Of a DNA stretch of 64,000 nucleotides, positions 52,656 to 61,443 are shown piece by piece. Below the pieces are notes generated by a model. That model was not told the origin of the DNA. It worked only from the letters and a program-made list of their open reading frames with translations, and did not search any database. The translations under genes and the position numbers were made by a program. The stretch covers positions 62,053 to 126,052 of the forward strand of contig NZ_ASXP01000005.1 of the NCBI RefSeq assembly GCF_000445445.1. The letters run 5' to 3'. Source of the DNA: Sporomusa ovata DSM 2662. Lineage in GTDB: Bacteria; Bacillota; Negativicutes; Sporomusales; Sporomusaceae. Position 1 is the first letter of the stretch. Every line of letters starts with the position of its first letter.

Positions 52656-54200
52656 CTACTGGACATAAGCTTTCTCTAGCCCCCGATACACTTGCCATAC
52701 ACCTACTGAATTCTCATAGTCCATGATGTTTTTCTTCATGGCCGCGATATTATTCCGATGAAACAATACAATCACAGGCACTTGTTCGCTAATCAAGCCT
52801 TGTATTTTGTGATGGAGAGCCACTCGTTCCTTGTTATTGGCAGTAATAACCAACTGATCAATCGCTTCCGTTATTTCCGGCGTTGTCAATAAACCATACA
52901 TAGCCTTCGGATGATAATGACCGCTCAGATAATGAGGCGACGGCTCGTTATGCGGAATATAGAATTGTCCAAACATTAGCAGATCATAACTTTTATTCTT
53001 CAGTGCATCCATCAAAGCGGCATCTTCCAGCGGTACAAGCTCGGCAATAATCCCTACCTCTTTGAGACTGTTCTGTATCACCCCGGCCAAGAGACTATCC
53101 TCAGCATTTTTCGCGCCAAAAGCGATGCGCACCCGGAGAGAAACCCTGTCCTTCATACGAACTCCGTCCGGGCCAACCTGCCACCCTGCTGCCGTCAGAT
53201 ATTCTTGGGCTTGCTTTAAATCATAAGGAAGTACCACATCCTTGGGCATGACATATTTGCCAAAGACTGGAGAAAAGAAAGCATGTCCAGGCTCCGCGCT
53301 ATCCCCCAGCAACCCCGGTATCATTTCTTTTATATTCAGACTGTGCGCCACCGCTTTTCTTACCCGCAAATCCTTCAAGACAGGATTATTTACGTTAAAA
53401 TATAACATTTCAGACGTTTGCCCCAGACGTTTTTCAAGCTTCAACTTGTTATTTTGAGCTAAACGGCCTGCCGCCGTCAAAGACTGCCGTAAACTGATAA
53501 AATCGACCATACCCGCTTCCAGAGCCATTGCTCTGGCATCCGGGTCGGAAATGACTTTAAATACCAGTTTTTCATTTTTGGGTGCCTGACCCCAATAGTT
53601 ATCATTTCGTTTCAGCACAAAATCCTGGTCTTTTTGCCAAAATTCCAATATATAAGGGCCTGTCCCAATCGCCTTTACTACTTTTCCGTTTACATCCAAT
53701 GCAGTGGGGCTGACAATTGAATAACTTGGCACCGTTAAGTCTGACGCGAAAATAAAGGACGGACTTTTTAAATGAAAAACGACGGTTAAGTCATCTGTAG
53801 CCTGTACATCGGCAATGTCCGGCAGAAAGGATCTCCACATCCCGGTTCGCAGCCTGTCCATATTCTGTTTTACAATTTGCGCAGTAAGGGGCGTGCCGTC
53901 ATGAAAAGCAACTCCTTTGCGCAGATAAAATGTCCAGGTCTTACCGTCAGGTGTCATTTCCCATCGCTCGGCTAAGGCCGGCTGCAATTTAAAATCAGCA
54001 TCCAATTCGACTAACGTATTAAAAATTAATGCGCGAATATAATATGACATGTTTGTTTCGGGATCATAGCCGCCCAAATCGGTACTTTCTCCAATTACAA
54101 TCTGCTGGACTGCCTGCGTTTTGCCATTACCGCACCCCGTAAAAAACATGCCGGCGAGCAACAATGCTATACTTAAAAAAAAGCAAATCCATTTTTTCAT
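52656..54200 (-). CDS. Family 5 substrate-binding lipoprotein, inserted in an ICMT-TonB cassette
   Basis: 514 residues. Lipoprotein signal ending FFTGCG. Family 5 pattern LAERWEMTPDGKTWTFYLRKG, VAFHDGTPLTAQIVKQNMDRL, IGTGPY, and the C-terminal VPVIVLFHRNNIAAMK. It is flanked by the N-terminal piece of an ICMT gene and the C-terminal piece of a receptor, so it replaced the middle of an ICMT-TonB pair and now uses that pair's promoter and leader. No permease genes accompany it; it may feed the Nik-like transporter. Peptide, nickel or chelate ligand unresolved. Confidence 0.82.
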   Translation of the reverse strand: MKKWICFFLSIALLLAGMFFTGCGNGKTQAVQQIVIGESTDLGGYDPETNMSYYIRALIFNTLVELDADFKLQPALAERWEMTPDGKTWTFYLRKGVAFHDGTPLTAQIVKQNMDRLRTGMWRSFLPDIADVQATDDLTVVFHLKSPSFIFASDLTVPSYSIVSPTALDVNGKVVKAIGTGPYILEFWQKDQDFVLKRNDNYWGQAPKNEKLVFKVISDPDARAMALEAGMVDFISLRQSLTAAGRLAQNNKLKLEKRLGQTSEMLYFNVNNPVLKDLRVRKAVAHSLNIKEMIPGLLGDSAEPGHAFFSPVFGKYVMPKDVVLPYDLKQAQEYLTAAGWQVGPDGVRMKDRVSLRVRIAFGAKNAEDSLLAGVIQNSLKEVGIIAELVPLEDAALMDALKNKSYDLLMFGQFYIPHNEPSPHYLSGHYHPKAMYGLLTTPEITEAIDQLVITANNKERVALHHKIQGLISEQVPVIVLFHRNNIAAMKKNIMDYENSVGVWQVYRGLEKAYVQ

Positions 54201-54233
54201 CGTCTGTTGACTCCTTACATGAAAATCTGCCTC

Positions 54234-54383
54234 CTAAAATTTTTCATGCGATTTAGGAGACTTAAATAAACGTTTAAAAGCATCTTTTTTGACAGATGGA
54301 ATGCCCAAATTAACAATAAGATAAATTAATGAAAACCACCAACCGTTCCAAAAGCTAATAGAGAATTCTGGTAGTAAACTCAT
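54234..54383 (-). pseudogene. 5' fragment of an ICMT-family gene
   Basis: From ATG 54383 (AAGGAGGG upstream) 49 codons match the N-terminus of the intact ICMT copies: LLPEFSISFWNGWWFSLIYL and IVNLGIPSVKK, then it stops. The catalytic C-terminal half is absent. It is read from the 54.5-kb leader and precedes the substrate-binding protein by 33 bases. Confidence 0.8.
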
Positions 54384-54468
54384 TATTTTCCCTCCTTGCA
54401 CTTTGCCCCCGGACATTCCGTACTTAATATTAATCAAAAGTTTCCTGATAATAAAAATTTCAGCTAAC

Positions 54469-54588
54469 AAAAAAGTCACCCGTTTCCATTTATCGCTTCA
54501 ACGATAAATGGAAACTAGTGACCTTCAAGTCACACAAGTCCGGCTAAGTTCCTCATATCGGACAACCTTGAATTGATCTTCAGATCAA
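54469..54588 (-). promoter_or_regulatory. NTGAA-hairpin attenuator leader, copy b
   Basis: Minus strand. Hairpin A TTGATC-TGAA-GATCAA (54573-54588). A middle hairpin with arms GTCCG and CGGAC. Hairpin B GTGAC-TTGAAG-GTCAC (54518-54533). Terminator AAGGTCACTAGTTTCC... paired with GGAAACGGGTGACTT and T6 (54469-54526). The 3' arm of hairpin B is the 5' arm of the terminator. Confidence 0.75.
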
Positions 54589-54648
54589 TAAAACTCACAA
54601 CATCTATAAAAAAATATGTTATCCGACAAAATTATTGGCTTTTACTTG

Positions 54649-54720
54649 ATTATAGTAGCATGATAAATACTAGGCAATTTGTTTGCTTACAAATACTACC
54701 TGATAAACAAAAAGACTATT
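54649..54720 (-). promoter_or_regulatory. Promoter and direct-repeat operator, copy b
   Basis: TATAAT (54649-54654). AGGTAGT at 54695-54701 is conserved; the distal half is AATAGTC (54714-54720), shifted to 19 bp, so this box is a degenerate version of the 21-bp repeat. Confidence 0.5.
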
Positions 54721-54760
54721 ATCATAAAAATATATCTGCATAGCTTTGAATTTTTATACA

Positions 54761-56689
54761 CTATATACGTTGTTCCAAGCCAAAATAGAAATGACGAGCT
54801 GCCATGGGGAATTCTCCGGCTAAGCCTTCTACGCCTTTCATCTCGTAGGCTCTGTTATTGAGATTGTAGGCTTTAAGGTAAGCCTTGAGATTGGCATTGA
54901 TCTTATAGTTAGCTGCTAAATCAACCACCCAGTAGGCGCTTGATGTATAGGCTGTTAAATCACGTCCAGTCGCACCGCGCAGCATAAGTTGTCCATCCCA
55001 TTTATTATGATCATCATAGCCAATACTTAGCCGATAACCATTAGGCTGCGTATTGGTAGGCTCATTGCGGTAATCATCAGCCCCCTGTCCTTTTTCCCTG
55101 ACCTGAACATACGCATAGCCGGTGGAAATATTCCACATTGGTGACAGTTGGTGCGTTAAACTAATATCAAGCCCCTGCCGTTTTTGTTTAGCAACATTTT
55201 CATAAACAAATAACCCATCTTTCGGGCGCCATACTATTGCATCATCAAGGCGACTGCTAAAAACACTGGCCTGCAAATTCGTACCAGCGCTCAGTTTCGT
55301 ATTCATACCCAAAGTAAACGTGTCACCCTTTTCCGGGCGCAAATCCGGATTACCCATTGGCAAGCCAACACTATACAGTTCTTCAACAATTGGTGCTCTG
55401 AAAAATTGGCCCCAGGATGCATAAATATTAGTATCATTATTAATTTTTCGATTCACGGCTAACCGAACCGTATTTTTACCGCCAAATACATTATGATCAT
55501 CATGGCGCATCCCTGCAGTCAAGGTCCAATCACCAGGTAGCTGCCAGTGATTTTCCAGAAATATGGCTTTATTTGTTATTTCTTTGTTATAAACACTGCC
55601 AGCGGGAATATCCACGTTTATTTTCCGCCAACTGACGCCACCAACCAAATCGTCATTATTGGTTAGTTTCCAGTTATCCTGCCATTCAACGCCCGTAGTC
55701 CGGCTTTTTTCTAAATAATTATCTACCGCAGGATAGGCTGTTCCTTCCATATAATGATGGTATTCTATAAGGTCATAGCTATGATAAGCTTTTAGGTAAC
55801 TATCTGTCCCCACTTTATTTTTCCATCGGTATGTCAAGTCAACATCGTTATCACGGTTAATTTCATAGGCGGTAGGCATGTGGTAGGGATACTTAGGTGC
55901 AGTCAGAAAGTAACCGTCATTACTATTGGCATATCGCCATCCCAGTTCCAGTGACCTCCCCTGACCCAAGTCCTTGTCCAATTTCATACTAACTGTATCC
56001 CGGTCAACAGCGCTATTGGGCATACGCTTCACTTCGCCTGTTTTCGCATTTTTGTACTCAAAATAATCCTGTCTCTGGCGCTCAGCAGTAATCAAATAAC
56101 CAAAACCATTTTCTCTGCCTTCTGTTGTTAATGTATAATTTCTCATTCCCCAACTACCGATCCGCTCGGACAAGGTTGTTTCGGCACGATTCCCCTTGCG
56201 GGTAATAATATTAATAACGCCGCCGGCAGCATCACTGCCATACAGCGAAGAACCAGGCCCACGAACAATTTCAATGCGTTCAATATTTTTTACGCTTGGC
56301 AAAGTATTCAAGTTTACATTTGTTTTGCCGCCGCCTACCATGGCCGCTTCCCCGTTAATCCTGCGGCCGTCCACCATGATTAAGACACGGTCGTCGCCAT
56401 TAATAAACACGGTACTGATACTATGACTGGACGAACCGGAATCAAACACACCAATATTAGCCTTCTCTAGTATCTCCACAACACGGGTATAACCGCCTTT
56501 TTCAATTTCTTCGCGGTTAATTACCGTTACACTGGCCGCAGTATCCGCTTGTTTTACCGGAATACGGTTGGCCGTCACCACATAGTTTTCAAGGTTAAAC
56601 TCCTGTTCCGCCGCCATTGCTGCCGACGCCCCAAGCATTAAAGAACAGCCGATAAGCATACTCAATATTCTTCTTTGCCGCTTATTCAT
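54761..56689 (-). CDS. TonB-dependent receptor, BtuB-like paralogue C
   Basis: 642 residues. Signal peptide ending AMA; NLENYVVTANRIPVKQADTA; plug end RGPGSSLYGSDAAGGVINII; barrel with LMLRGATGRDLTAYTSSAY and end FPMAARHFYFGLEQRI. It is the second gene of the ICMT-TonB operon C under leader copy a. Near-identical over long stretches to paralogues A and B and to the two 3' fragments, so these genes are recent duplicates or exchange sequence. Confidence 0.87.
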   Translation of the reverse strand: MNKRQRRILSMLIGCSLMLGASAAMAAEQEFNLENYVVTANRIPVKQADTAASVTVINREEIEKGGYTRVVEILEKANIGVFDSGSSSHSISTVFINGDDRVLIMVDGRRINGEAAMVGGGKTNVNLNTLPSVKNIERIEIVRGPGSSLYGSDAAGGVINIITRKGNRAETTLSERIGSWGMRNYTLTTEGRENGFGYLITAERQRQDYFEYKNAKTGEVKRMPNSAVDRDTVSMKLDKDLGQGRSLELGWRYANSNDGYFLTAPKYPYHMPTAYEINRDNDVDLTYRWKNKVGTDSYLKAYHSYDLIEYHHYMEGTAYPAVDNYLEKSRTTGVEWQDNWKLTNNDDLVGGVSWRKINVDIPAGSVYNKEITNKAIFLENHWQLPGDWTLTAGMRHDDHNVFGGKNTVRLAVNRKINNDTNIYASWGQFFRAPIVEELYSVGLPMGNPDLRPEKGDTFTLGMNTKLSAGTNLQASVFSSRLDDAIVWRPKDGLFVYENVAKQKRQGLDISLTHQLSPMWNISTGYAYVQVREKGQGADDYRNEPTNTQPNGYRLSIGYDDHNKWDGQLMLRGATGRDLTAYTSSAYWVVDLAANYKINANLKAYLKAYNLNNRAYEMKGVEGLAGEFPMAARHFYFGLEQRI

Positions 56690-56741
56690 TTATATTCACT
56701 CCTCCTAGTTTTCCCCCAACTTATTAAAGCAAAGATAAGTC

Positions 56742-57296
56742 TCAAAAATAGCGAGGTACTCTTGTCAAGTAGTCTTGATAAGCGTTTCCATATTTTTTTA
56801 AGCAGAATTGTTCCTCTTGCAGCGTTATTATATGACAAGTTATTACTTCAATTGTATGTATGATTATTAGCAACCACGAACCTAGCGCCAGTCCTACACC
56901 ATACCAGGTTATGTTGTACGCGGCATAAATTGGATTGCGGCTAAACTTGTACAAGCCTTTTACAATCGGCTGGTCAAAAGGAGTTGTTATATAATTTAAC
57001 AAAGCGATACTGTTTAACGCCATACCTACCAAAAATATAAACGCTCCGGTATAAAAAAATACTGGATTTGTTGCAATGTTTACAAAAATAGGATAAATAA
57101 CTGCTACAATCCAGGAGATCCAGGAAATATAATAATTTACGGCAGCCCAAAAATTCCTTTGCGGCGTAGCAGGTGTAAATAAACGTTTAAGTGCACCTTT
57201 TTTTAAAAGCGGGATTCCCTGATTAACGATAAGATAAATTAATGTAAACCACCATCCACCCCAAAAACTAATTGAAAATTCCGGCATAAGTTCCAT
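56742..57296 (-). CDS. ICMT-family membrane methyltransferase C
   Basis: 184 residues, same architecture as copy B: MELMPEFSISFWGGWWFTLI at the start, then GLYKFSRNPIYAAYNITWYG, LALGSWLLIIIHTIEV, EEQFCLKKYGNAYQDYLTRV and the end PRYF. ATG 57296 follows GGGAGGA. Located 52 bases before receptor C. The repeated pairing with BtuB-like receptors suggests a joint function, for example modifying the imported ligand or the receptor's lipid surroundings; this is inference. Confidence 0.82.
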   Translation of the reverse strand: MELMPEFSISFWGGWWFTLIYLIVNQGIPLLKKGALKRLFTPATPQRNFWAAVNYYISWISWIVAVIYPIFVNIATNPVFFYTGAFIFLVGMALNSIALLNYITTPFDQPIVKGLYKFSRNPIYAAYNITWYGVGLALGSWLLIIIHTIEVITCHIITLQEEQFCLKKYGNAYQDYLTRVPRYF

Positions 57297-57412
57297 AAAA
57301 ATTCCTCCCACATTATTTTACCGTGCTAAAGATTTTATCCATAAACAAGAACTAATCATATCATCTTTTCTCACCCCTCTCTACAAACACTGCTTTAATC
57401 TTTTCTATAATA

Positions 57413-57500
57413 AAAGGTCATTAAATTCTGGAGTGCTATTAAATAACACCCCAAAAATTAATGACCTTCAAGCCATACATTTCCTTGGTCTTCAGACCAA
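57413..57500 (-). promoter_or_regulatory. NTGAA-hairpin attenuator leader, copy a
   Basis: Minus strand. Hairpin A TTGGTC-TGAA-GACCAA (57485-57500). Hairpin B ATGGC-TTGAAG-GTCAT (57462-57477). Terminator AAGGTCATTAATTTTTGGGG paired with a complementary arm ending TTTAATGACCTTTTATT (57413-57470). Only seven bases separate A and B, the shortest version; the middle hairpin of copies b and e is absent. Confidence 0.75.
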
Positions 57501-57562
57501 TATATCATAAAACCTCAAAATACACTGTTTTGTGGCAAAATTCACGAACCTTGCTTTGAATC

Positions 57563-57635
57563 ATTATAATAGTGCCAAAAAAACAATGCAATTCATATAT
57601 AGTCAAAACTACTTGCTGAGAAAAAAACTCTACTT
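57563..57635 (-). promoter_or_regulatory. Promoter and 21-bp direct-repeat operator, copy a
   Basis: TTGCAT (57586-57591), 17-base spacer, TATAAT (57563-57568). AAGTAGT (57608-57614) and AAGTAGA (57629-57635) are 21 bp apart. The box partly abuts the 3' end of the upstream ABC transporter gene. Confidence 0.65.
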
Positions 57636-57651
57636 TGTTACAAAAAACGTA

Positions 57652-59382
57652 TTATCCGGCAATTTTACGTGCTTCCTGTGCATTCCATAAAGATGCATAA
57701 AGACTATCTTTGCCAAGCAATGATTTATGTGTGCCGGCTTCAGCTACCTGACCATCTTTTAGTACCACGATTTGGTCAGCATTCTTAATGGTGCGTAAAT
57801 GATGGGCGATAACAATCACAGTGCGGTTTTTGGCAAGATTGGCAATTGCCTGCTGGATTCGGTATTCATTGACCGGATCAACATTGCTTGTGGCCTCATC
57901 TAAAATAATAATATCGGCTCCTTTTAAAAAAGCACGGGCAATTGCCAGCCGCTGGCGCTGACCGCCGGAAAGACCAATGCCGCGCTCACTAATAGCAGTA
58001 TTATACCCATGAGGAAGCGCCATGATTTCGTCATGAATCATCGCTTGTTGTGCAGCCGTTATGACTTCTTCTGCCGTTGCCTGTTGATTGCCTATAAGTA
58101 AATTTTCATAAATAGTGCCGGAAAAAAGAAATACTTCCTGCATCATGACAGTAATATGAGTGAGAAGAGTATCATACGGTATTTCCTTTATATTAATTCC
58201 GCCGATTTTAATAATCCCGGTATCAGGATCATAAAACCTGATTAATAAGTTTGTCAGTGTTGTTTTTCCCGAACCTGAAGGCCCCACCAGCGCCGTAACC
58301 ATTCCCTCCGGTACAGTAATATTGATTGCTGCAAGTGTCTTCTTTGCTTGCTTTTCACGGTCATACGTAAATGAGACATTTTCAAAGACAATATCATAAT
58401 GTTTAGGGAAATCTGTTGTACCTGTATCCGGAAGTACTGGGGAATTAACAATTTTTTGTATACGCTCATAGCTATTTTTAGCCATAATATAAGTTAGATA
58501 ATAAGACTCTGCCGCAAAAAACGGTTTAAAGATTTCCCTGCTCATGATAATAAAAATAACATATTCCATTATAGTAAGTTCATCGCCAAGAACAACGTAA
58601 GTGCCGCCAGTTACCGCGAGCGCCATAGAAATCTCAAGCCAGCCAAAATATTGTCCTAATATCCAGGCTGCACAGTGGGCAAGCCGTGTGCTACTGTCGC
58701 TAAACTGACCAATAGCAAAAGTAAGGCGTCTTTGTAACAAATCATTTTTTTTATAGGATTTCAATACAGACATTCCCTTGATAAAATCAAGGAAGTAGCT
58801 CAGCATCATCACGTTATCTCGCAGCTTCATTGCATGAAGCTGCTGCCTTTTGTTAGTGCCGGAGATTAATACCCATAAGGCAATAGCAATACCTACTGCC
58901 ATTGCAAGTCCAAGCTGCCAATGTACATAAAATAAACAACTGCCGAGAATACTGGAAACTACAATACTTGCTAACATGCGCGTCCACAAATGCGCAACAA
59001 CCATTTCCATTGTATCAACATCCTTATGCACTATCGAACTGACTTCGCTAAGCTGTTCTTTTGTATAAAAAGCCAAGGAAAACTGCTGGAGTCTCATGGT
59101 TATAGATTCGCGCAAACGTTGTACCAAAGAATATCCGGTTTCATGGCTGATCAAATCTCCCAAAGTAGTGCTGCCAACTTGAATAAGCAACAACACCGCC
59201 AGCCCTAACCAGTAGAATCTTATAGCGTTATCTGCTATTGTTCCATTAACAATACCAAAGATTAGGCAAAGAACCATAAAAATTGCCATAACTCTTGTCA
59301 ATTCCATAATAATGAAGGTAATTATTGCCCCTGTCATAAACTTAATCTCTTTTGTAGCTAAACTTTTAAATAACTCTATCAT
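57652..59382 (-). CDS. ABC transporter, fused membrane-ATPase (YbtQ-like)
   Basis: About 576 residues: six-helix type-1 exporter-fold membrane domain (residues 10-310), then an ATPase with Walker A GPSGSGKTT, signature LSGGQRQR, Walker B IIILDEATSNVD and HHLRTIKNADQ. It forms a pair with the next upstream gene. Such pairs in metallophore loci (YbtPQ, IrtAB) import metal-siderophore complexes despite exporter fold. ATG 59382 overlaps the partner's stop; ATG 59454 would add 24 residues inside the partner gene. Confidence 0.83.
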   Translation of the reverse strand: MIELFKSLATKEIKFMTGAIITFIIMELTRVMAIFMVLCLIFGIVNGTIADNAIRFYWLGLAVLLLIQVGSTTLGDLISHETGYSLVQRLRESITMRLQQFSLAFYTKEQLSEVSSIVHKDVDTMEMVVAHLWTRMLASIVVSSILGSCLFYVHWQLGLAMAVGIAIALWVLISGTNKRQQLHAMKLRDNVMMLSYFLDFIKGMSVLKSYKKNDLLQRRLTFAIGQFSDSSTRLAHCAAWILGQYFGWLEISMALAVTGGTYVVLGDELTIMEYVIFIIMSREIFKPFFAAESYYLTYIMAKNSYERIQKIVNSPVLPDTGTTDFPKHYDIVFENVSFTYDREKQAKKTLAAINITVPEGMVTALVGPSGSGKTTLTNLLIRFYDPDTGIIKIGGINIKEIPYDTLLTHITVMMQEVFLFSGTIYENLLIGNQQATAEEVITAAQQAMIHDEIMALPHGYNTAISERGIGLSGGQRQRLAIARAFLKGADIIILDEATSNVDPVNEYRIQQAIANLAKNRTVIVIAHHLRTIKNADQIVVLKDGQVAEAGTHKSLLGKDSLYASLWNAQEARKIAG

Positions 59383-61112
59383 GACCGCGCCTCCATTATC
59401 GTCCATTGCTCTGCAGCATGACGGGCATTTACCATTTGTCTGTAATGCTCGCACCGTGTCATAAGTTCCCTATGAGATCCTTGGTCTAGGATACGGCCGC
59501 TGTCTACAACAATGATAGCATCAGCCTCACGAACGGTATCCAGACGATGTGTAATAACGATCCTGGTTTTACCCGCACTGACTGCTTCAATCGCTTGTTT
59601 AATAAGTTGTTCATTCTGAGGGTCAATAGAAGCGGTAGCCTCATCCAGAACAATAATGGGAGCATCTTTAAGAATCATTCTGGCCAATGCAATCCGTTGT
59701 TTTTCACCTCCCGACAAACATGCCCCTGATTCTCCTGCCAACGTATTGTATCCCTCGGGGAGTGATTGAATAAAGGTATGAATTTGTGCTTTTTTTGCCG
59801 CCTCGAATACTTCCTGTTCGGATGCCGCCGGATTGCCAAGCAAAATATTTTCGTAAATAGACATATTGAACAAAAAAGCTTCCTGCTGTACATAGGATAC
59901 CATTTGGGCAATTGCCTGCTCTGACAGTACTCTTGTGGAAATACCGTTTATCGTGACCGTTCCTGTGTCAGGGAACAGAAAACCGGTAATCATCTTACCA
60001 ATGGTTGTTTTTCCTGAGCCTGACATCCCCACGAGAGCAGTAGTCGTATTATAGCGGATATCAAATGAAACATTGTCTACTATAGGAACGTCTGTATAGG
60101 CAAATGATACAGACGAAAATTCTATATCACCCGGCGTACCGGACGTTAAAGCTATTTCGCGTGTAGCAGCCGGTATAGACAAAACAGATATAATTGCCTT
60201 GCGGGACGCGTTAAACTTCATTACATTAAAAGTATAAAGTAATAAATTACTAAGAGATTCTCCCAAAAAACCGGCAAAAATTAGCCCCATTATGCAAGTT
60301 TTTAAATCAATAGTGCCTCGAATAAGCTGTTGCGTTCCCACAACAGCTGTGAAAAAGACCCCCAGAGCAATAATAAGGTTATGCATGGACTTTGGAAATA
60401 TTATGATCCGTATTACCTGCTTTGCCCAGGAAATATAATCGCGCATTCGTTCGAGAACCTGAAGCGTTTTTCCTTTTCCGGTATTAAATACCTTTATCAC
60501 GCGAATTCCTGCAATATATTCCATTAAGTCCGCTCCCATCCTGCCTGTACATTTTGCATATTCATCAAATTTAGGAGAATAGTTTTTCATATACCACATC
60601 ATATAAATAATAAGCAACGAAATTTGCAGGAAATAGATAAGGGCAAACTGCCAAAAAACGTTATACATAAAAATAATAATCGCTACAGGAATAATAACTG
60701 CAACTAACAATTCCGGTAATGCATGCGCCAAAAACAGTTCTACTTGTTCTACTTCGTGGTCAACAATATGCGCAAACTCTCCTGTTTTACGTTTCTCAAT
60801 ATCCGACAAAGATAAGCACTCCATATGAACAATAAGCCGGCTCCTGATATCCGCCAATGCCGAATAGGCAACTTTATGGGTAATTGCCATGCCAAAACCA
60901 TATAATATTGACTTGGTCATAAGTAATATAGCAACCATAGCGCATTGCGAAATAATTGCGCTGAAAGGCTGCCGCTGAAACAGCAAGTCCAACATGGAAA
61001 CAATATAAAAAAAAGACAAGATACCGCAAACAACACTTCCAGCATTAATAAAACCTGCCAGAATGCTTCTTCTCATATCCTTAGCCGATAATAATGAAAC
61101 CGTATTTTTCAT
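59379..61112 (-). CDS. ABC transporter, fused membrane-ATPase (YbtP-like)
   Basis: 577 residues with the same layout as its partner: membrane domain, then Walker A GMSGSGKTT, signature LSGGEKQR, Walker B IIVLDEATASID. GGGAGGAGC precedes ATG 61112. The heterodimer with the downstream gene is probably a metallophore importer of the YbtPQ/IrtAB kind, or an exporter of a peptide product made by the genes upstream. Context with TonB receptors favours import (inference). Confidence 0.83.
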   Translation of the reverse strand: MKNTVSLLSAKDMRRSILAGFINAGSVVCGILSFFYIVSMLDLLFQRQPFSAIISQCAMVAILLMTKSILYGFGMAITHKVAYSALADIRSRLIVHMECLSLSDIEKRKTGEFAHIVDHEVEQVELFLAHALPELLVAVIIPVAIIIFMYNVFWQFALIYFLQISLLIIYMMWYMKNYSPKFDEYAKCTGRMGADLMEYIAGIRVIKVFNTGKGKTLQVLERMRDYISWAKQVIRIIIFPKSMHNLIIALGVFFTAVVGTQQLIRGTIDLKTCIMGLIFAGFLGESLSNLLLYTFNVMKFNASRKAIISVLSIPAATREIALTSGTPGDIEFSSVSFAYTDVPIVDNVSFDIRYNTTTALVGMSGSGKTTIGKMITGFLFPDTGTVTINGISTRVLSEQAIAQMVSYVQQEAFLFNMSIYENILLGNPAASEQEVFEAAKKAQIHTFIQSLPEGYNTLAGESGACLSGGEKQRIALARMILKDAPIIVLDEATASIDPQNEQLIKQAIEAVSAGKTRIVITHRLDTVREADAIIVVDSGRILDQGSHRELMTRCEHYRQMVNARHAAEQWTIMEARS

Positions 61113-61129
61113 TGAGCTCCTCCCTCTTT

Positions 61130-61299
61130 CTAGAAATATCGCGGCACTTTAGTCCAATAATTTCCGAGTTGGCGGCTGTAAGTAAGCATTTGGCTGAACC
61201 TTTTTTGCGAAGCGGAATGCCTTGATTAACAATAAAATAGATTAACGAAAACCACCAACCGTTCCAAAAGCTAATAGAAAATTCTGGTAGTAAACTCAC
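61130..61299 (-). pseudogene. ICMT gene with internal deletion
   Basis: From GTG 61299 (AAGGAGGG upstream) the N-terminus matches the ICMT copies (LLPEFSISFWNGWWFSLIYF, IVNQGIPLRKKG). After about 40 codons the sequence jumps to the C-terminal end in another frame: NYWTKVPRYF and TAG (61130-61132). Roughly 130 codons are missing. The original frame reads on out of register to 61081. Confidence 0.8.
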
Positions 61300-61374
61300 T
61301 ACTTTCCCTCCTTGCACTTTAACCCCAGACATTACTTCCAATTTTTTATATTTCAATTTCATCGCTGTCGTTAT

Positions 61375-61440
61375 TTAAATGCGTTTCTCAAAACCGAAGA
61401 CAAAATGCCGCGCCGCCATAGGGAATTCTCCTGCAAGTGA
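61375..61440 (-). pseudogene. Last 20 codons of a BtuB-like receptor
   Basis: LAGEFPMAARHFVFGFEKRI and TAA match the C-terminus of paralogue C. The rest is gone; the piece directly follows the PP-loop gene's stop codon. Confidence 0.8.
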
Positions 61441-61443
61441 AAA

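Noticed and set aside
16487..57500. NTGAA leaders as ANTAR targets (tandem hexaloop hairpins)
   Set aside because: ANTAR loops need A at position 1 and G at position 4; the loops here have the TGAA core instead.
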